Numbered from the stretch's first letter, positions 1 through 5,368 are shown. The stretch is DNA of 7,694 nt from Phycisphaerales bacterium (GCA_003153655.1 PMAK01000180.1:5365-13058); one strand, 5' to 3'. Notes: generated from the sequence alone by a model not told the origin. Numbers and translations: made by a program.

Positions 1-1
1 C

Positions 2-493
2 GACCGCATGGCGCGATTCACCAACCATGTCGTGCAGATCAACACGGGCAAGGGCTGTCACCTTGAAGCCCATCACGTCATGCAAGGCATGTCGCGCATC
101 GATGTCGACCATCTAGATCTGCTATTCATCGAGAACGTGGGAAATTTGATCTGCCCAGTCGGGTTTGATTTGGGCCAGGACGTGAAGGTGGGCATGTTCT
201 GCACGGCCGGCGGCGATGACAAGGCGGCCAAGCATCCGTATATCGTCTGCGAATCGTCGCTCCTGCTGCTGAACAAGACCGATCTGCTGCCACACGTGCC
301 ATTCAACCTGACCCAATTTCAGGCGGACATTCATCGGCTCAACCCCAGCGTTGAGTTGATGGAACTATCGGCATTCACTGGCGACGGAATCGACGCATGG
401 ATCGGCTGGCTTGATGAGCAGCGGCTGAAACAGATTATCGGCAAGCCAACCCAATTTCCCAGAAACCGCTTTAGAGGGAGATTACAAATATGA
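2..493 (+). CDS. hypB: Hydrogenase maturation GTPase HypB, 3' part (5' end outside window)
   Basis: HypB is a SIMIBI-class GTPase that helps insert nickel into the large subunit of [NiFe]-hydrogenase in the cytoplasm. The frame is open to the left edge, so the first visible Met (base 8) is internal and the Walker A region is missing. Numbering from that Met, one sees the metal-site motif GKGCHLEA (residues 14-21, Cys17-His18), the Walker B/G3-like block FIENVGNLICP (40-50, with the third metal-site Cys49), the G4 motif NKTD (89-92) followed by LLPHVPF, and the SAFTGDG G5-like motif near 121-127. These match HypB closely in order and spacing. The protein ends in a short basic tail (FPRNRFRGRLQI). 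Its TGA overlaps the ATG of the next gene (hupE), which indicates translational coupling and one operon. The family call is secure; the N-terminus, including any His-rich nickel store, cannot be judged. Confidence 0.95.
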   Translation, partial: DRMARFTNHVVQINTGKGCHLEAHHVMQGMSRIDVDHLDLLFIENVGNLICPVGFDLGQDVKVGMFCTAGGDDKAAKHPYIVCESSLLLLNKTDLLPHVPFNLTQFQADIHRLNPSVELMELSAFTGDGIDAWIGWLDEQRLKQIIGKPTQFPRNRFRGRLQI

Positions 494-1092
494 AATCCAT
501 TTCATCCAGGCTCGCGGTTGCGAGCGCGGCGGTGCTTTTTGCGACCCGGATCGCCGAGGCGCATCCAGGGCACGCCGGACATGGCGGCCTCACCGCGGGA
601 TTTGCCCATCCATTTTCAGGGACGGACCACATCCTGGCGATGATCGCCGTCGGGTTGCTGGCGGTGCAGATCGGCAGGCGGGCAATCTGGATCCTGCCTC
701 TGACTTTTGTGACGTTGATGACAGCCGGAGGTTTTGCGAATCTCGCTGGCGTCGTGGTCCCATGGGTGGAGCAGGGTATTGTCGCATCGGTGCTGGTGCT
801 GGGATTGATGATCACGCTTGCCGCAAAAAGAATGTCGATCGTGATCCCGCTGTTTCTCGTTGGACTGTTCGCGATCTTTCATGGGTATGCCCACGTGGCT
901 GAGATGCGCGCCGGCGCTTCGCCGGCGGACTATGCGATGGGCTTCATCACCGCGACCGCGATATTGCATTCAGTCGGAATCTGTCTGGGCCTCGCGGCGC
1001 GGCGCTTCACATCGCATCAGCTCATTCGGCTCAGTGGCGCCGCGATTGCCGGTTATGGATTGCTGCTTTTGACAGGCTTGATTGCCGCCTGA
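490..1092 (+). CDS. hupE: HupE/UreJ-family nickel (cobalt) permease
   Basis: A 200-residue integral membrane protein of the HupE/UreJ family, known as secondary Ni2+ (or Co2+) importers linked to hydrogenase or urease loci. Residues 1-24 form a signal peptide ending AEA, so the mature protein would start HPGHAGHG (25-32), a metal-binding N-terminal stretch typical of the family. The signature HPFSGTDHILAM spans 40-51 and a second conserved block, FHGYAHVAE, spans 130-138; His160 lies in a later helix (ILHSVGI). About six hydrophobic segments are visible (roughly 45-60, 66-90, 96-112, 116-133, 150-170, 178-199). The ATG at 490 overlaps the hypB stop (ATGA) and GAGGGA lies just upstream at 475-480, which supports this start. 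Next to hypB, the most likely job is nickel supply for hydrogenase assembly. Nickel rather than cobalt is inferred from context only. Confidence 0.93.
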   Translation: MKSISSRLAVASAAVLFATRIAEAHPGHAGHGGLTAGFAHPFSGTDHILAMIAVGLLAVQIGRRAIWILPLTFVTLMTAGGFANLAGVVVPWVEQGIVASVLVLGLMITLAAKRMSIVIPLFLVGLFAIFHGYAHVAEMRAGASPADYAMGFITATAILHSVGICLGLAARRFTSHQLIRLSGAAIAGYGLLLLTGLIAA

Positions 1093-1156
1093 TCGTTTGA
1101 ACGCGGCAGGAACTGCGTCTTATGCAATCCGATGTAAGAAGATTCTCCTACGCCAG

Positions 1157-1176
1157 AACCGGGTAATCCCCCGGTT
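1157..1176 (+). terminator. Possible terminator after hypB-hupE
   Basis: A perfect 7-bp stem, AACCGGG (1157-1163) and CCCGGTT (1170-1176), encloses a 6-nt loop, with only a short T stretch (1175-1178) after it. It lies 64 bases after the hupE stop and before the ribosome-binding site of the next small gene, so it fits the end of the hydrogenase-maturation transcript. The short T tract makes it a weak candidate. Confidence 0.4.
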
Positions 1177-1232
1177 TTCACGGCCGGACACCTGGGCGAT
1201 ACTGCGATCGTTGCACGGGAAAGAAGGTCGGC

Positions 1233-1451
1233 ATGTTGCTGCTGTATAAAAATGTGGCCTGTCCAATTTGCAAGGGACACCATGATTTTTGCGTTGAGGA
1301 GTCGAGTTCCTGCATGGTCCTTAAAGCCCATGATTTCATTTGTCCCGCGACCGGCCAAAGGATCATTTGGCATCCGGACGTTTTTGCGCATCCCATAAAG
1401 CAGGCTCCGCAGAATGCGATCCGGCTGCTGAGTCACGTTGACTCACAATGA
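1233..1451 (+). CDS. Small cysteine-rich protein, putative zinc ribbon
   Basis: A 72-residue protein of unknown function. It has CPIC at residues 10-13, further Cys at 20, 27 and 37, CPATG at 37-41 and WHP at 46-48. The arrangement of CxxC, a second Cys about 24 residues later and nearby histidines suggests one small zinc-binding fold, although the second half has a single Cys (CPAT) rather than a CxxC knuckle, so His33, His47 or Cys27 would have to complete the site. There is no signal peptide or membrane segment. The start is supported by AGAAGG (1222-1227) five bases before ATG. It stands alone between a possible terminator and a membrane-protein gene in the same direction, 37 bases downstream. 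I recognise similar short 'CPIC...HDF...CP.TG' proteins in planctomycetes only by general resemblance; no function can be given. Confidence 0.6.
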   Translation: MLLLYKNVACPICKGHHDFCVEESSSCMVLKAHDFICPATGQRIIWHPDVFAHPIKQAPQNAIRLLSHVDSQ

Positions 1452-1488
1452 AAAGTGATTGCAACCTATTCCGAACGGAAGGTGATTT

Positions 1489-1998
1489 ATGACCAACATC
1501 ACATCGCCAAATCGTGGTCTGCCGTCCCGCACGCCCTTGTCGGTGAAGGCCGCGCTGCGAGTGTCCTGGCTATTCTGGGCGCTTCTGCTGGTCATTCCCT
1601 TTCTGTTCCTCCAATGGCTCATCTGGCGCCTGGCGACGGGGCAAGTCATTCGGCCGCACGCCGACGCCGCTAAATGGTTTGGGGCGGCGATGGGGTATCT
1701 CGTCCTCATTGTTCCCGGATCATTTTTCTGGCGCGGGCATCTCTTCAAGGACTATTGGCTCGGGCGCCCGGTTACGCCAAATAAATATATTGTCGCCACG
1801 ATTTCAGTCGGGCTCGCGCTGGCGCTCGGAGGAATCTTCAGCCTGATCGGCTGTCTTGTCACCGGTTCGTTCATGCCGAATCTGATTCCCGCCCTGCTAT
1901 CCCTTGCACTGTTTGCGCTTCATTGGCCCACGGGACGGGCGATGGTGCGGCCCGTGGGCCATCTGGAAGACCCGCAGATTTATGAGGAACCTCGGTGA
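1489..1998 (+). CDS. Small integral membrane protein of unknown function
   Basis: A 169-residue protein with four strongly hydrophobic segments at roughly 25-47, 62-81, 103-126 and 130-147, a charged N-terminus and a polar C-terminal tail ending in DPQIYEEPR. Between helices 2 and 3 lies the polar loop RGHLFKDYWLGRPVTPNKY (about 82-100). The tail and the loop resemble a small membrane protein found repeatedly in planctomycetes, but I know no function for it and there is no catalytic or cofactor motif visible. The ATG at 1489 has a good Shine-Dalgarno sequence, GGAAGGTGA (1477-1485). The preceding small Cys-rich gene ends 37 bases upstream, so the two may be co-transcribed. The downstream neighbour csrA is convergent and a hairpin lies between them. 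Confidence 0.82.
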   Translation: MTNITSPNRGLPSRTPLSVKAALRVSWLFWALLLVIPFLFLQWLIWRLATGQVIRPHADAAKWFGAAMGYLVLIVPGSFFWRGHLFKDYWLGRPVTPNKYIVATISVGLALALGGIFSLIGCLVTGSFMPNLIPALLSLALFALHWPTGRAMVRPVGHLEDPQIYEEPR

Positions 1999-2030
1999 CA
2001 TTGCCGAAGCCGTACCCTCCGCGGCAAGGT

Positions 2031-2054
2031 ATGACGCGGACGAAATGACGCGGA
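2031..2054. repeat. Exact 10-bp direct repeat ATGACGCGGA
   Basis: Two identical copies (2031-2040 and 2045-2054) are separated by CGAA in the convergent spacer between the membrane-protein gene and csrA. The second copy forms the left arm of the adjoining stem-loop, so a duplication next to a terminator-like hairpin is the simplest explanation. Confidence 0.6.
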
Positions 2055-2064
2055 TATTCCGCGT
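2048..2064. terminator. Stem-loop between convergent genes, possible bidirectional terminator
   Basis: A perfect 7-bp GC-rich stem, ACGCGGA (2048-2054) with TCCGCGT (2058-2064), closes over a 3-nt loop. It sits 6 bases beyond the csrA stop (minus strand) and about 50 bases beyond the stop of the plus-strand membrane gene, exactly where a shared terminator would be expected. Neither side has a long T run, so Rho-independent function is uncertain. Confidence 0.45.
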
Positions 2065-2070
2065 AGCGAC

Positions 2071-2304
2071 CTAATGCAGGACATGCGCCGCGTGATTCGT
2101 CCGAGCGTCTTTGCGCGGAATACCCAGGTGAATCCGCTGCCAGACTTCCATCCGATTGACCGGAACACTGCCGGCAATCTCAAATCCTAATCGCACCCTC
2201 CCCACGCCAATTTCAAGGACCGTGACTTTAAGCATCTGGTCGATATTGCCGACGGGATCTCCGACAACGACCGATTCACGTTGTCTTCTAGTCAAGACCA
2301 GCAT
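2071..2304 (-). CDS. csrA: Carbon storage regulator CsrA
   Basis: CsrA/RsmA is a homodimeric RNA-binding protein that binds GGA motifs, often over a ribosome-binding site, and so blocks translation or changes mRNA stability. This 77-residue protein starts with the hallmark MLVLTRR, continues through VVVGD (12-16), KVTVLEI (26-32), RVRLGFE (36-42) and ends the core with VPVNRMEVWQRI (47-58), including the RNA-contacting Arg51. Two differences from the enterobacterial protein are visible: about eight extra residues (PVGNIDQML, 17-25) in the loop between strands 1 and 2, and Asn50 where His is usual (VHR). The start at 2304 is chosen over an in-frame ATG at 2322 because GGAGG (2312-2316 on the complement) lies 7 bases before it. 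The gene is probably the last of a unit with the DUF4926-like gene and ybaK upstream. Confidence 0.95.
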   Translation of the reverse strand: MLVLTRRQRESVVVGDPVGNIDQMLKVTVLEIGVGRVRLGFEIAGSVPVNRMEVWQRIHLGIPRKDARTNHAAHVLH

Positions 2305-2363
2305 GTCGCATCCTCCGTTCAAACGAACGACGCCCCCTTCAAGATTTCAGCTCGCAACTGCCA

Positions 2364-2564
2364 TCAATCTGAATTCTGGGTGACGACCTGGTCCTCCAGC
2401 AACAGGACTTGGATATCCTGCTCGGCCGTATCAAATTCCACTTCATAAGCTACCGTCGGATAGTGCCAGGTCCGGCGAACAGTCCCTACCGTTCCCTTCT
2501 GCAAATGAAGTTCTGGTATTTCCTCGATAAGCTGGACACGTTCGCTGCAGTAAATTTGCCGCAT
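2364..2564 (-). CDS. DUF4926-like small protein
   Basis: A 66-residue protein resembling the DUF4926 family, small beta-rich proteins of unknown function. The typical pattern is present: a leading strand followed by IPELHLQKGTVGTV (16-29), then AYEVEFDTAEQDIQVLLLEDQVV (39-61). In the family the segments read roughly LPExGLxxGxxGTVV and YEVEFxxxxGxxxxxxTL. The fold is expected to be a short SH3-like beta barrel, which is inference. The start is well supported by GGAGG (2571-2575 on the complement) six bases before ATG. It lies 78 bases after ybaK and 59 bases before csrA, all in the same direction, so co-transcription with csrA is likely. It has no signal peptide. DUF4926 genes often accompany toxin-antitoxin or regulatory genes, but no toxin partner is visible here. 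Confidence 0.75.
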   Translation of the reverse strand: MRQIYCSERVQLIEEIPELHLQKGTVGTVRRTWHYPTVAYEVEFDTAEQDIQVLLLEDQVVTQNSD

Positions 2565-2642
2565 GTCAGTCCTCCATAACTGAAAGAATTGTTGTAGCGC
2601 CCGGCCTTCCGAGCCCGGGTCGATTCACGCCGCGGACCGACC

Positions 2643-3263
2643 TCAATCTGCGCCCATATGGTGCATAATCGCACAACCACATTCCGCCTGCACGGCCGAC
2701 TCCATTTCCGGAAACTCATCCGCGGATTGAGTGCGGGAACTCGCTCGACGGGTTCGGCTCTTAGATCGAGACGATCCCGCGATATGCCCGGCATTGCCCG
2801 CTGCTGTCGCCACATCGACGATCCGCGGCTTCACCAACCCGCTGTAGTCCGCATATCGAATTACCATGACGTCCCGGTGAGTCCCTGCATTAAAGGCAAA
2901 CTGTTCCCCGCTGGTCAATTGTCGATCCAACAACGTATCCAGCCCGTAGAGATTGCCAAATGGCGGGACGGTTCCGACCTGGCAGTCACTGAATCGGTCA
3001 CGGAAATCAGCTTCTTCCGCGAGCCGTGCGTCTAGAGCCCCGGTCTCGCGCCGCAACTTTACCAAATCCACAACCTTGATCGCAGGCACGACTACGATGG
3101 CCAACTTGCCGTCCAGCCAAACGACCACCACCTTAGCCATGTACCGGCCGGGAACGTGGGAGAATTCAGCAACTTCCTGGGCCGTGTACGCACAAGTGTG
3201 ATTGATCAAACCGTATTGGATTTTGTTACCAACGAGGAATTCGCGAATCCTGCGGGTTGCCAT
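2643..3263 (-). CDS. YbaK/EbsC-family aminoacyl-tRNA deacylase with extra C-terminal tail
   Basis: Residues 1 to about 152 form a YbaK/ProX-type editing domain, a family that hydrolyses wrongly charged tRNAs (for example Cys- or Ala-tRNAPro) in trans. Visible family features are the N-terminal HTCAYTAQEVAEFSHVPG (22-39), Lys44 at the position of the essential lysine (MAKVVVVW), GTVPPFGNLYGL (97-108) containing the conserved PFG, and FNAGTHRDVMV (124-134). Usual members are about 150-160 residues; here some 54 more follow, rich in Ser, Arg and Ala and ending CGCAIMHHMGAD, with no domain I recognise. The start has AAGGAG (3269-3274 on the complement) five bases ahead. It is the first gene of the probable ybaK-DUF4926-csrA unit and is divergent from the kinase-like/Usp pair. 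The substrate (which tRNA) cannot be told from sequence alone, so no symbol is given. Confidence 0.88.
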   Translation of the reverse strand: MATRRIREFLVGNKIQYGLINHTCAYTAQEVAEFSHVPGRYMAKVVVVWLDGKLAIVVVPAIKVVDLVKLRRETGALDARLAEEADFRDRFSDCQVGTVPPFGNLYGLDTLLDRQLTSGEQFAFNAGTHRDVMVIRYADYSGLVKPRIVDVATAAGNAGHIAGSSRSKSRTRRASSRTQSADEFPEMESAVQAECGCAIMHHMGAD

Positions 3264-3281
3264 AAGAACTCCTTGCTAAAC

Positions 3282-3310
3282 CTTATAGGTATCATTGGCC
3301 ACCGGGCCAA
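3282..3310 (-). promoter_or_regulatory. Possible promoter for the ybaK-csrA unit
   Basis: Read on the minus strand, TTGGCC (3305-3310) and TATAAG (3282-3287) are separated by 17 bases, giving four of six and five of six matches to the sigma-70-type -35 and -10 hexamers. Transcription would then start near 3275, leaving a very short leader that still includes the AAGGAG site. The -35 box lies inside a palindrome, which could serve as an operator. Confidence 0.3.
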
Positions 3311-3315
3311 TTGGC
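3295..3315. repeat. Two overlapping palindromes near the ybaK promoter
   Basis: TTGGCC-N4-GGCCAA (3295-3310) overlaps the perfect 10-bp palindrome GCCAATTGGC (3306-3315). Together they form a compact, symmetric site just upstream of ybaK, covering the possible -35 box. This is the usual geometry of a repressor operator; no regulator is identified. Confidence 0.5.
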
Positions 3316-3541
3316 TCTATCAGAGAGTTCACTCATTTAGTCTTAGGGGCTACTTCCTATGCCTCAGACCCCGGCCCGCGTTGCGACGACCTATTCCGAT
3401 CAACAAATAGACGTCGGGTGGGCCACCGTTGGGGCTGCCAAACAGGGGCATGTTCGGACACCGATCAACTCGACAGGCTCGTGGTATTCGAGGTGGCGGA
3501 GTAGGTGAATCCCCCTAGCTCAAAAACCGGATACCTGCCGA

Positions 3542-3569
3542 TTTACCTCGCTAATGGAGAAGGGATAAT
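3542..3569 (+). promoter_or_regulatory. Possible promoter for the kinase-like/Usp genes
   Basis: TTTACC (3542-3547) and GATAAT (3564-3569), separated by 16 bases, match the -35 and -10 consensus at four and five of six positions. Transcription would start near 3576. If this is the real promoter, the left arm of the inverted repeat (3543-3552) lies in the -35 region and outside the mRNA, which would favour a DNA operator over an RNA hairpin. Confidence 0.35.
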
Positions 3570-3591
3570 TGGATAGACGAAAGCGAGGTAA
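3543..3591 (+). promoter_or_regulatory. Perfect 10-bp inverted repeat covering the ribosome-binding site
   Basis: TTACCTCGCT (3543-3552) and AGCGAGGTAA (3582-3591) are exact reverse complements 29 bases apart. The right arm contains the GCGAGG that serves as Shine-Dalgarno sequence and ends two bases before the ATG at 3594. In RNA the stem would hide the ribosome-binding site. The spacer holds GGA at three places, the middle one in the context AAGGGAT, which agrees with the ARGGAU core of CsrA sites. The alternative is a DNA operator with two half sites. The inverted repeat is certain; its function is inference. Confidence 0.55.
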
Positions 3592-3593
3592 CC

Positions 3594-4370
3594 ATGTCAA
3601 CTCGATATTGCCATATGCCCGTAACGCATGTTCAAACGGCCGAGAAGACTCTCAAAGCTGCAATTCATTCCTGGAACCATCCAGCCGAACGAAGGACGAC
3701 GGAGCAACAGACGCGAGTGTTCGTAACCGTTAGTAGGCAGCCGGGTGCTGGTGCGATTTCCTTTTCGCACAGGCTTGCCGCGCGCTTGAACCAGGACGGC
3801 CAAAATGACTGGTCCGCATGGGATAGTGAACTGGTGGAAAAGGTCTCGGCAGAGCATGGGATCGCCAAAGAGATCATCGAAATGATTCCGAATCGACATC
3901 ACAACTGGCTGGACGAGCTGTTGCAAGGCTTCATCGCCGGCCAGAACCCGCCGGATATGATGGAAATTCGCGCTTATAAGCAAGTGGCCATGACGATTCG
4001 CGCTCTGGCAACGGCGGGACACGCGATTATTGTCGGACAGGGCGGTAGCTTTATCACCGAAGGAATGCCGGCGGCAATTCATCTGCGGCTCGTTGCGCCG
4101 CTGGAGCATCGCATCAAATACACCGCTGAGGGCGAAAAGATTTCACTTCATGAAGCCGCTGCGCGAATCGTTGAGATCGATCAACGGCGTGCCAAGTTCT
4201 ATCGCCGGTACTGGCCGGGCAAGGTGATTGCGCCCGAGACATTTACCATGACGCTCAATTCCGCGGAACTGTCCTTGGATGAATTGGTGGAATGCGTACT
4301 CCCGCTAATCCGAACGCGCGAGATGGCCGGGAGGCGCTCTGCTCTCGATACGAAAGTTCCAGTGAATTAA
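3594..4370 (+). CDS. Cytidylate kinase-like P-loop protein
   Basis: A 258-residue protein of the cytidylate kinase-like family (Cytidylate_kin2 type), relatives of CMP kinase whose substrate is mostly unknown. After a 40-residue variable N-terminus comes the strand and nucleotide-binding loop VTVSRQPGAGA (44-54); as usual in this subfamily the Walker A lysine is absent. WDSELVEKVSAEHGI (76-90) matches the region after the first helices. GHAIIVGQGGSFI (142-154) and HLRLVAPLEHRI (163-174) match the 'G.gg..l' and 'vrl.Ap...Ri' strands, and IDQRRAKFYRRYW (195-207) corresponds to the lid region with its arginines. The start codon follows GCGAGG inside the right arm of an inverted repeat. The Usp gene follows after 65 bases in the same direction, so the two are likely one operon. 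It is not the housekeeping cmk, which has a canonical P-loop; kinase activity is unproven. Confidence 0.83.
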   Translation: MSTRYCHMPVTHVQTAEKTLKAAIHSWNHPAERRTTEQQTRVFVTVSRQPGAGAISFSHRLAARLNQDGQNDWSAWDSELVEKVSAEHGIAKEIIEMIPNRHHNWLDELLQGFIAGQNPPDMMEIRAYKQVAMTIRALATAGHAIIVGQGGSFITEGMPAAIHLRLVAPLEHRIKYTAEGEKISLHEAAARIVEIDQRRAKFYRRYWPGKVIAPETFTMTLNSAELSLDELVECVLPLIRTREMAGRRSALDTKVPVN

Positions 4371-4387
4371 TCAGCGGTAGTGACGCT

Positions 4388-4400
4388 GCGCCTTTGGCGC
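4388..4400 (+). other. Short hairpin between the kinase-like and Usp genes
   Basis: GCGCC (4388-4392) and GGCGC (4396-4400) can pair over a TTT loop, 18 bases after the upstream stop. There is no T tract, so it is unlikely to stop transcription fully. It could mark an mRNA processing or stability point between the two genes, but a chance hairpin is equally possible. Confidence 0.25.
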
Positions 4401-4435
4401 CCCTGGTTCGGACGTAATTCGATTGGAGTTCAGCC

Positions 4436-5368
4436 ATGAAAATTCTTATTGCATACGACGGATCCGAGTGCTCCGATGCCGCGATCGTAAACCTGCGACG
4501 CGCGGGATTGCCGACCGTCGCGGAGGTGTTGATCCTGTCAGTGGCGGAAATCTCCGCGCAGATCGCGGTACCATATGGCGCGCCGGCGGTTGCCGCTGGA
4601 ATGTTTTTCCCCGAGAACCTGGAAAGTGAAGCATCGAGCGACCATCAATTGCGGGAAGCTCAGGCGTTTGCCGCCCAGGCGGTAGACCGGTTGCAAATGG
4701 ATTTTCCCGGTTGGCGCATCAATACAGAAGCCTGGGTTGACGCAGCCGGATCGGCCATCATTAGAAAGGCCCACGCCTGGAAACCCGACCTCATCGTGGT
4801 TGGCTCTCACGGCCGCTCGGGCTTCAGCCGCCTGGTGCTCGGAAGTGTATCGGAAAAGGTGCTGCATCACGTAACCGGTTCGGTGCGGATCAGTCGTCAC
4901 CGCCTGCATCCTCAGGAACGATCGGTCCGCTTGTTGATCGGAATCGATGGATCGACCGGCGCCATGGCGGCGCTACAGGCCATCGCCACAAGAAATTGGC
5001 CCCCCGGCACCGAAGTACGCGTCGTGGGCGTAATGGACTGCGAATCGTTGCGCGCCAATCCACTCACGGTGACGGCCGAAGCGGTTCCAATGCCCATCGA
5101 GGAAAAATGGCGCAGTCAGCTATCCACGACGATTCACGAGGCCGTGCATGAATTAACAAAATCGGGCCTGCTGGCGACTCCTCAAGTGCTCGCCGGCAAG
5201 CCCAGCCAAGTGCTGCTCGCGGAAGCCGAAAAATGGGCTGCCGACTGTATATTCGTCGGAGCGAGAGGGCTGAACGGACTGGAGCGAATCCTGCTCGGCA
5301 GTGTTTCCACGGTCGTAGCGTCCCACGCGCATTGTTCGGTGGAAATCGTCAGACCGCAACGCCAATAA
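4436..5368 (+). CDS. Universal stress protein with two Usp domains
   Basis: A 310-residue cytoplasmic protein made of two tandem UspA-type domains (about 1-153 and 165-306). Each starts with the strand and Asp of the ATP site, ILIAYDGS (3-10) and LLIGIDGS (166-173). Each carries the ATP-binding motif G-2x-G-9x-G-S: G123-G126-G136-S137 in VVGSHGRSGFSRLVLGS, and G275-G278-G288-S289 in FVGARGLNGLERILLGS. Both sites therefore look able to bind ATP, unlike many tandem Usps with one decayed site. The C-terminal strand of domain 2 (HCSVEIVR, 299-306) is canonical, that of domain 1 (VTGSVRISR) less so. GGAG (4425-4428) seven bases before ATG supports the start. It follows the cytidylate-kinase-like gene in a probable operon. 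Tandem Usps are typically induced by hypoxia, starvation or redox stress; a sensing role here is inference. Confidence 0.95.
   Translation: MKILIAYDGSECSDAAIVNLRRAGLPTVAEVLILSVAEISAQIAVPYGAPAVAAGMFFPENLESEASSDHQLREAQAFAAQAVDRLQMDFPGWRINTEAWVDAAGSAIIRKAHAWKPDLIVVGSHGRSGFSRLVLGSVSEKVLHHVTGSVRISRHRLHPQERSVRLLIGIDGSTGAMAALQAIATRNWPPGTEVRVVGVMDCESLRANPLTVTAEAVPMPIEEKWRSQLSTTIHEAVHELTKSGLLATPQVLAGKPSQVLLAEAEKWAADCIFVGARGLNGLERILLGSVSTVVASHAHCSVEIVRPQRQ

Larger units (their letters stand above)
3264..3593. other. Divergent intergenic region (330 bases)
   Basis: This spacer separates the minus-strand ybaK unit from the plus-strand kinase-like/Usp pair and should hold both promoters. The ybaK side has overlapping palindromes at 3295-3315 and a possible promoter at 3282-3310. 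The kinase side has the long inverted repeat at 3543-3591 and a possible promoter. Between them (about 3316-3540) I see only a weak open frame, 3359-3508 (+, 49 codons, starting MPQTPARVATTYSDQ), without a convincing ribosome-binding site or any recognisable family. I do not call it a gene. Confidence 0.6.

Noticed and set aside
1185..1220. Possible sigma-54 promoter (GG...TTGCA) before the small Cys-rich gene
   Set aside because: The spacing between the GG and GC elements is too long for a -24/-12 promoter.
2305..2322. Longer csrA start at 2322 (six extra residues MNGGCD)
   Set aside because: The GGAGG site sits between the two ATGs and fits the 2304 start, and CsrA proteins begin with MLVL.
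3359..3508. 49-codon plus-strand open frame (MPQTPARVATTYSDQ...) in the divergent spacer
   Set aside because: No convincing ribosome-binding site and no recognisable family. The region is expected to hold promoters. Kept only as a note in the spacer entry.
3560..3572. 13-base match AAGGGATAATTGG, also present as the reverse complement at 6284-6296
   Set aside because: A 13-mer match is expected about once by chance when comparing both strands of a window this size, and the contexts (promoter spacer, transposase stop) are unrelated.
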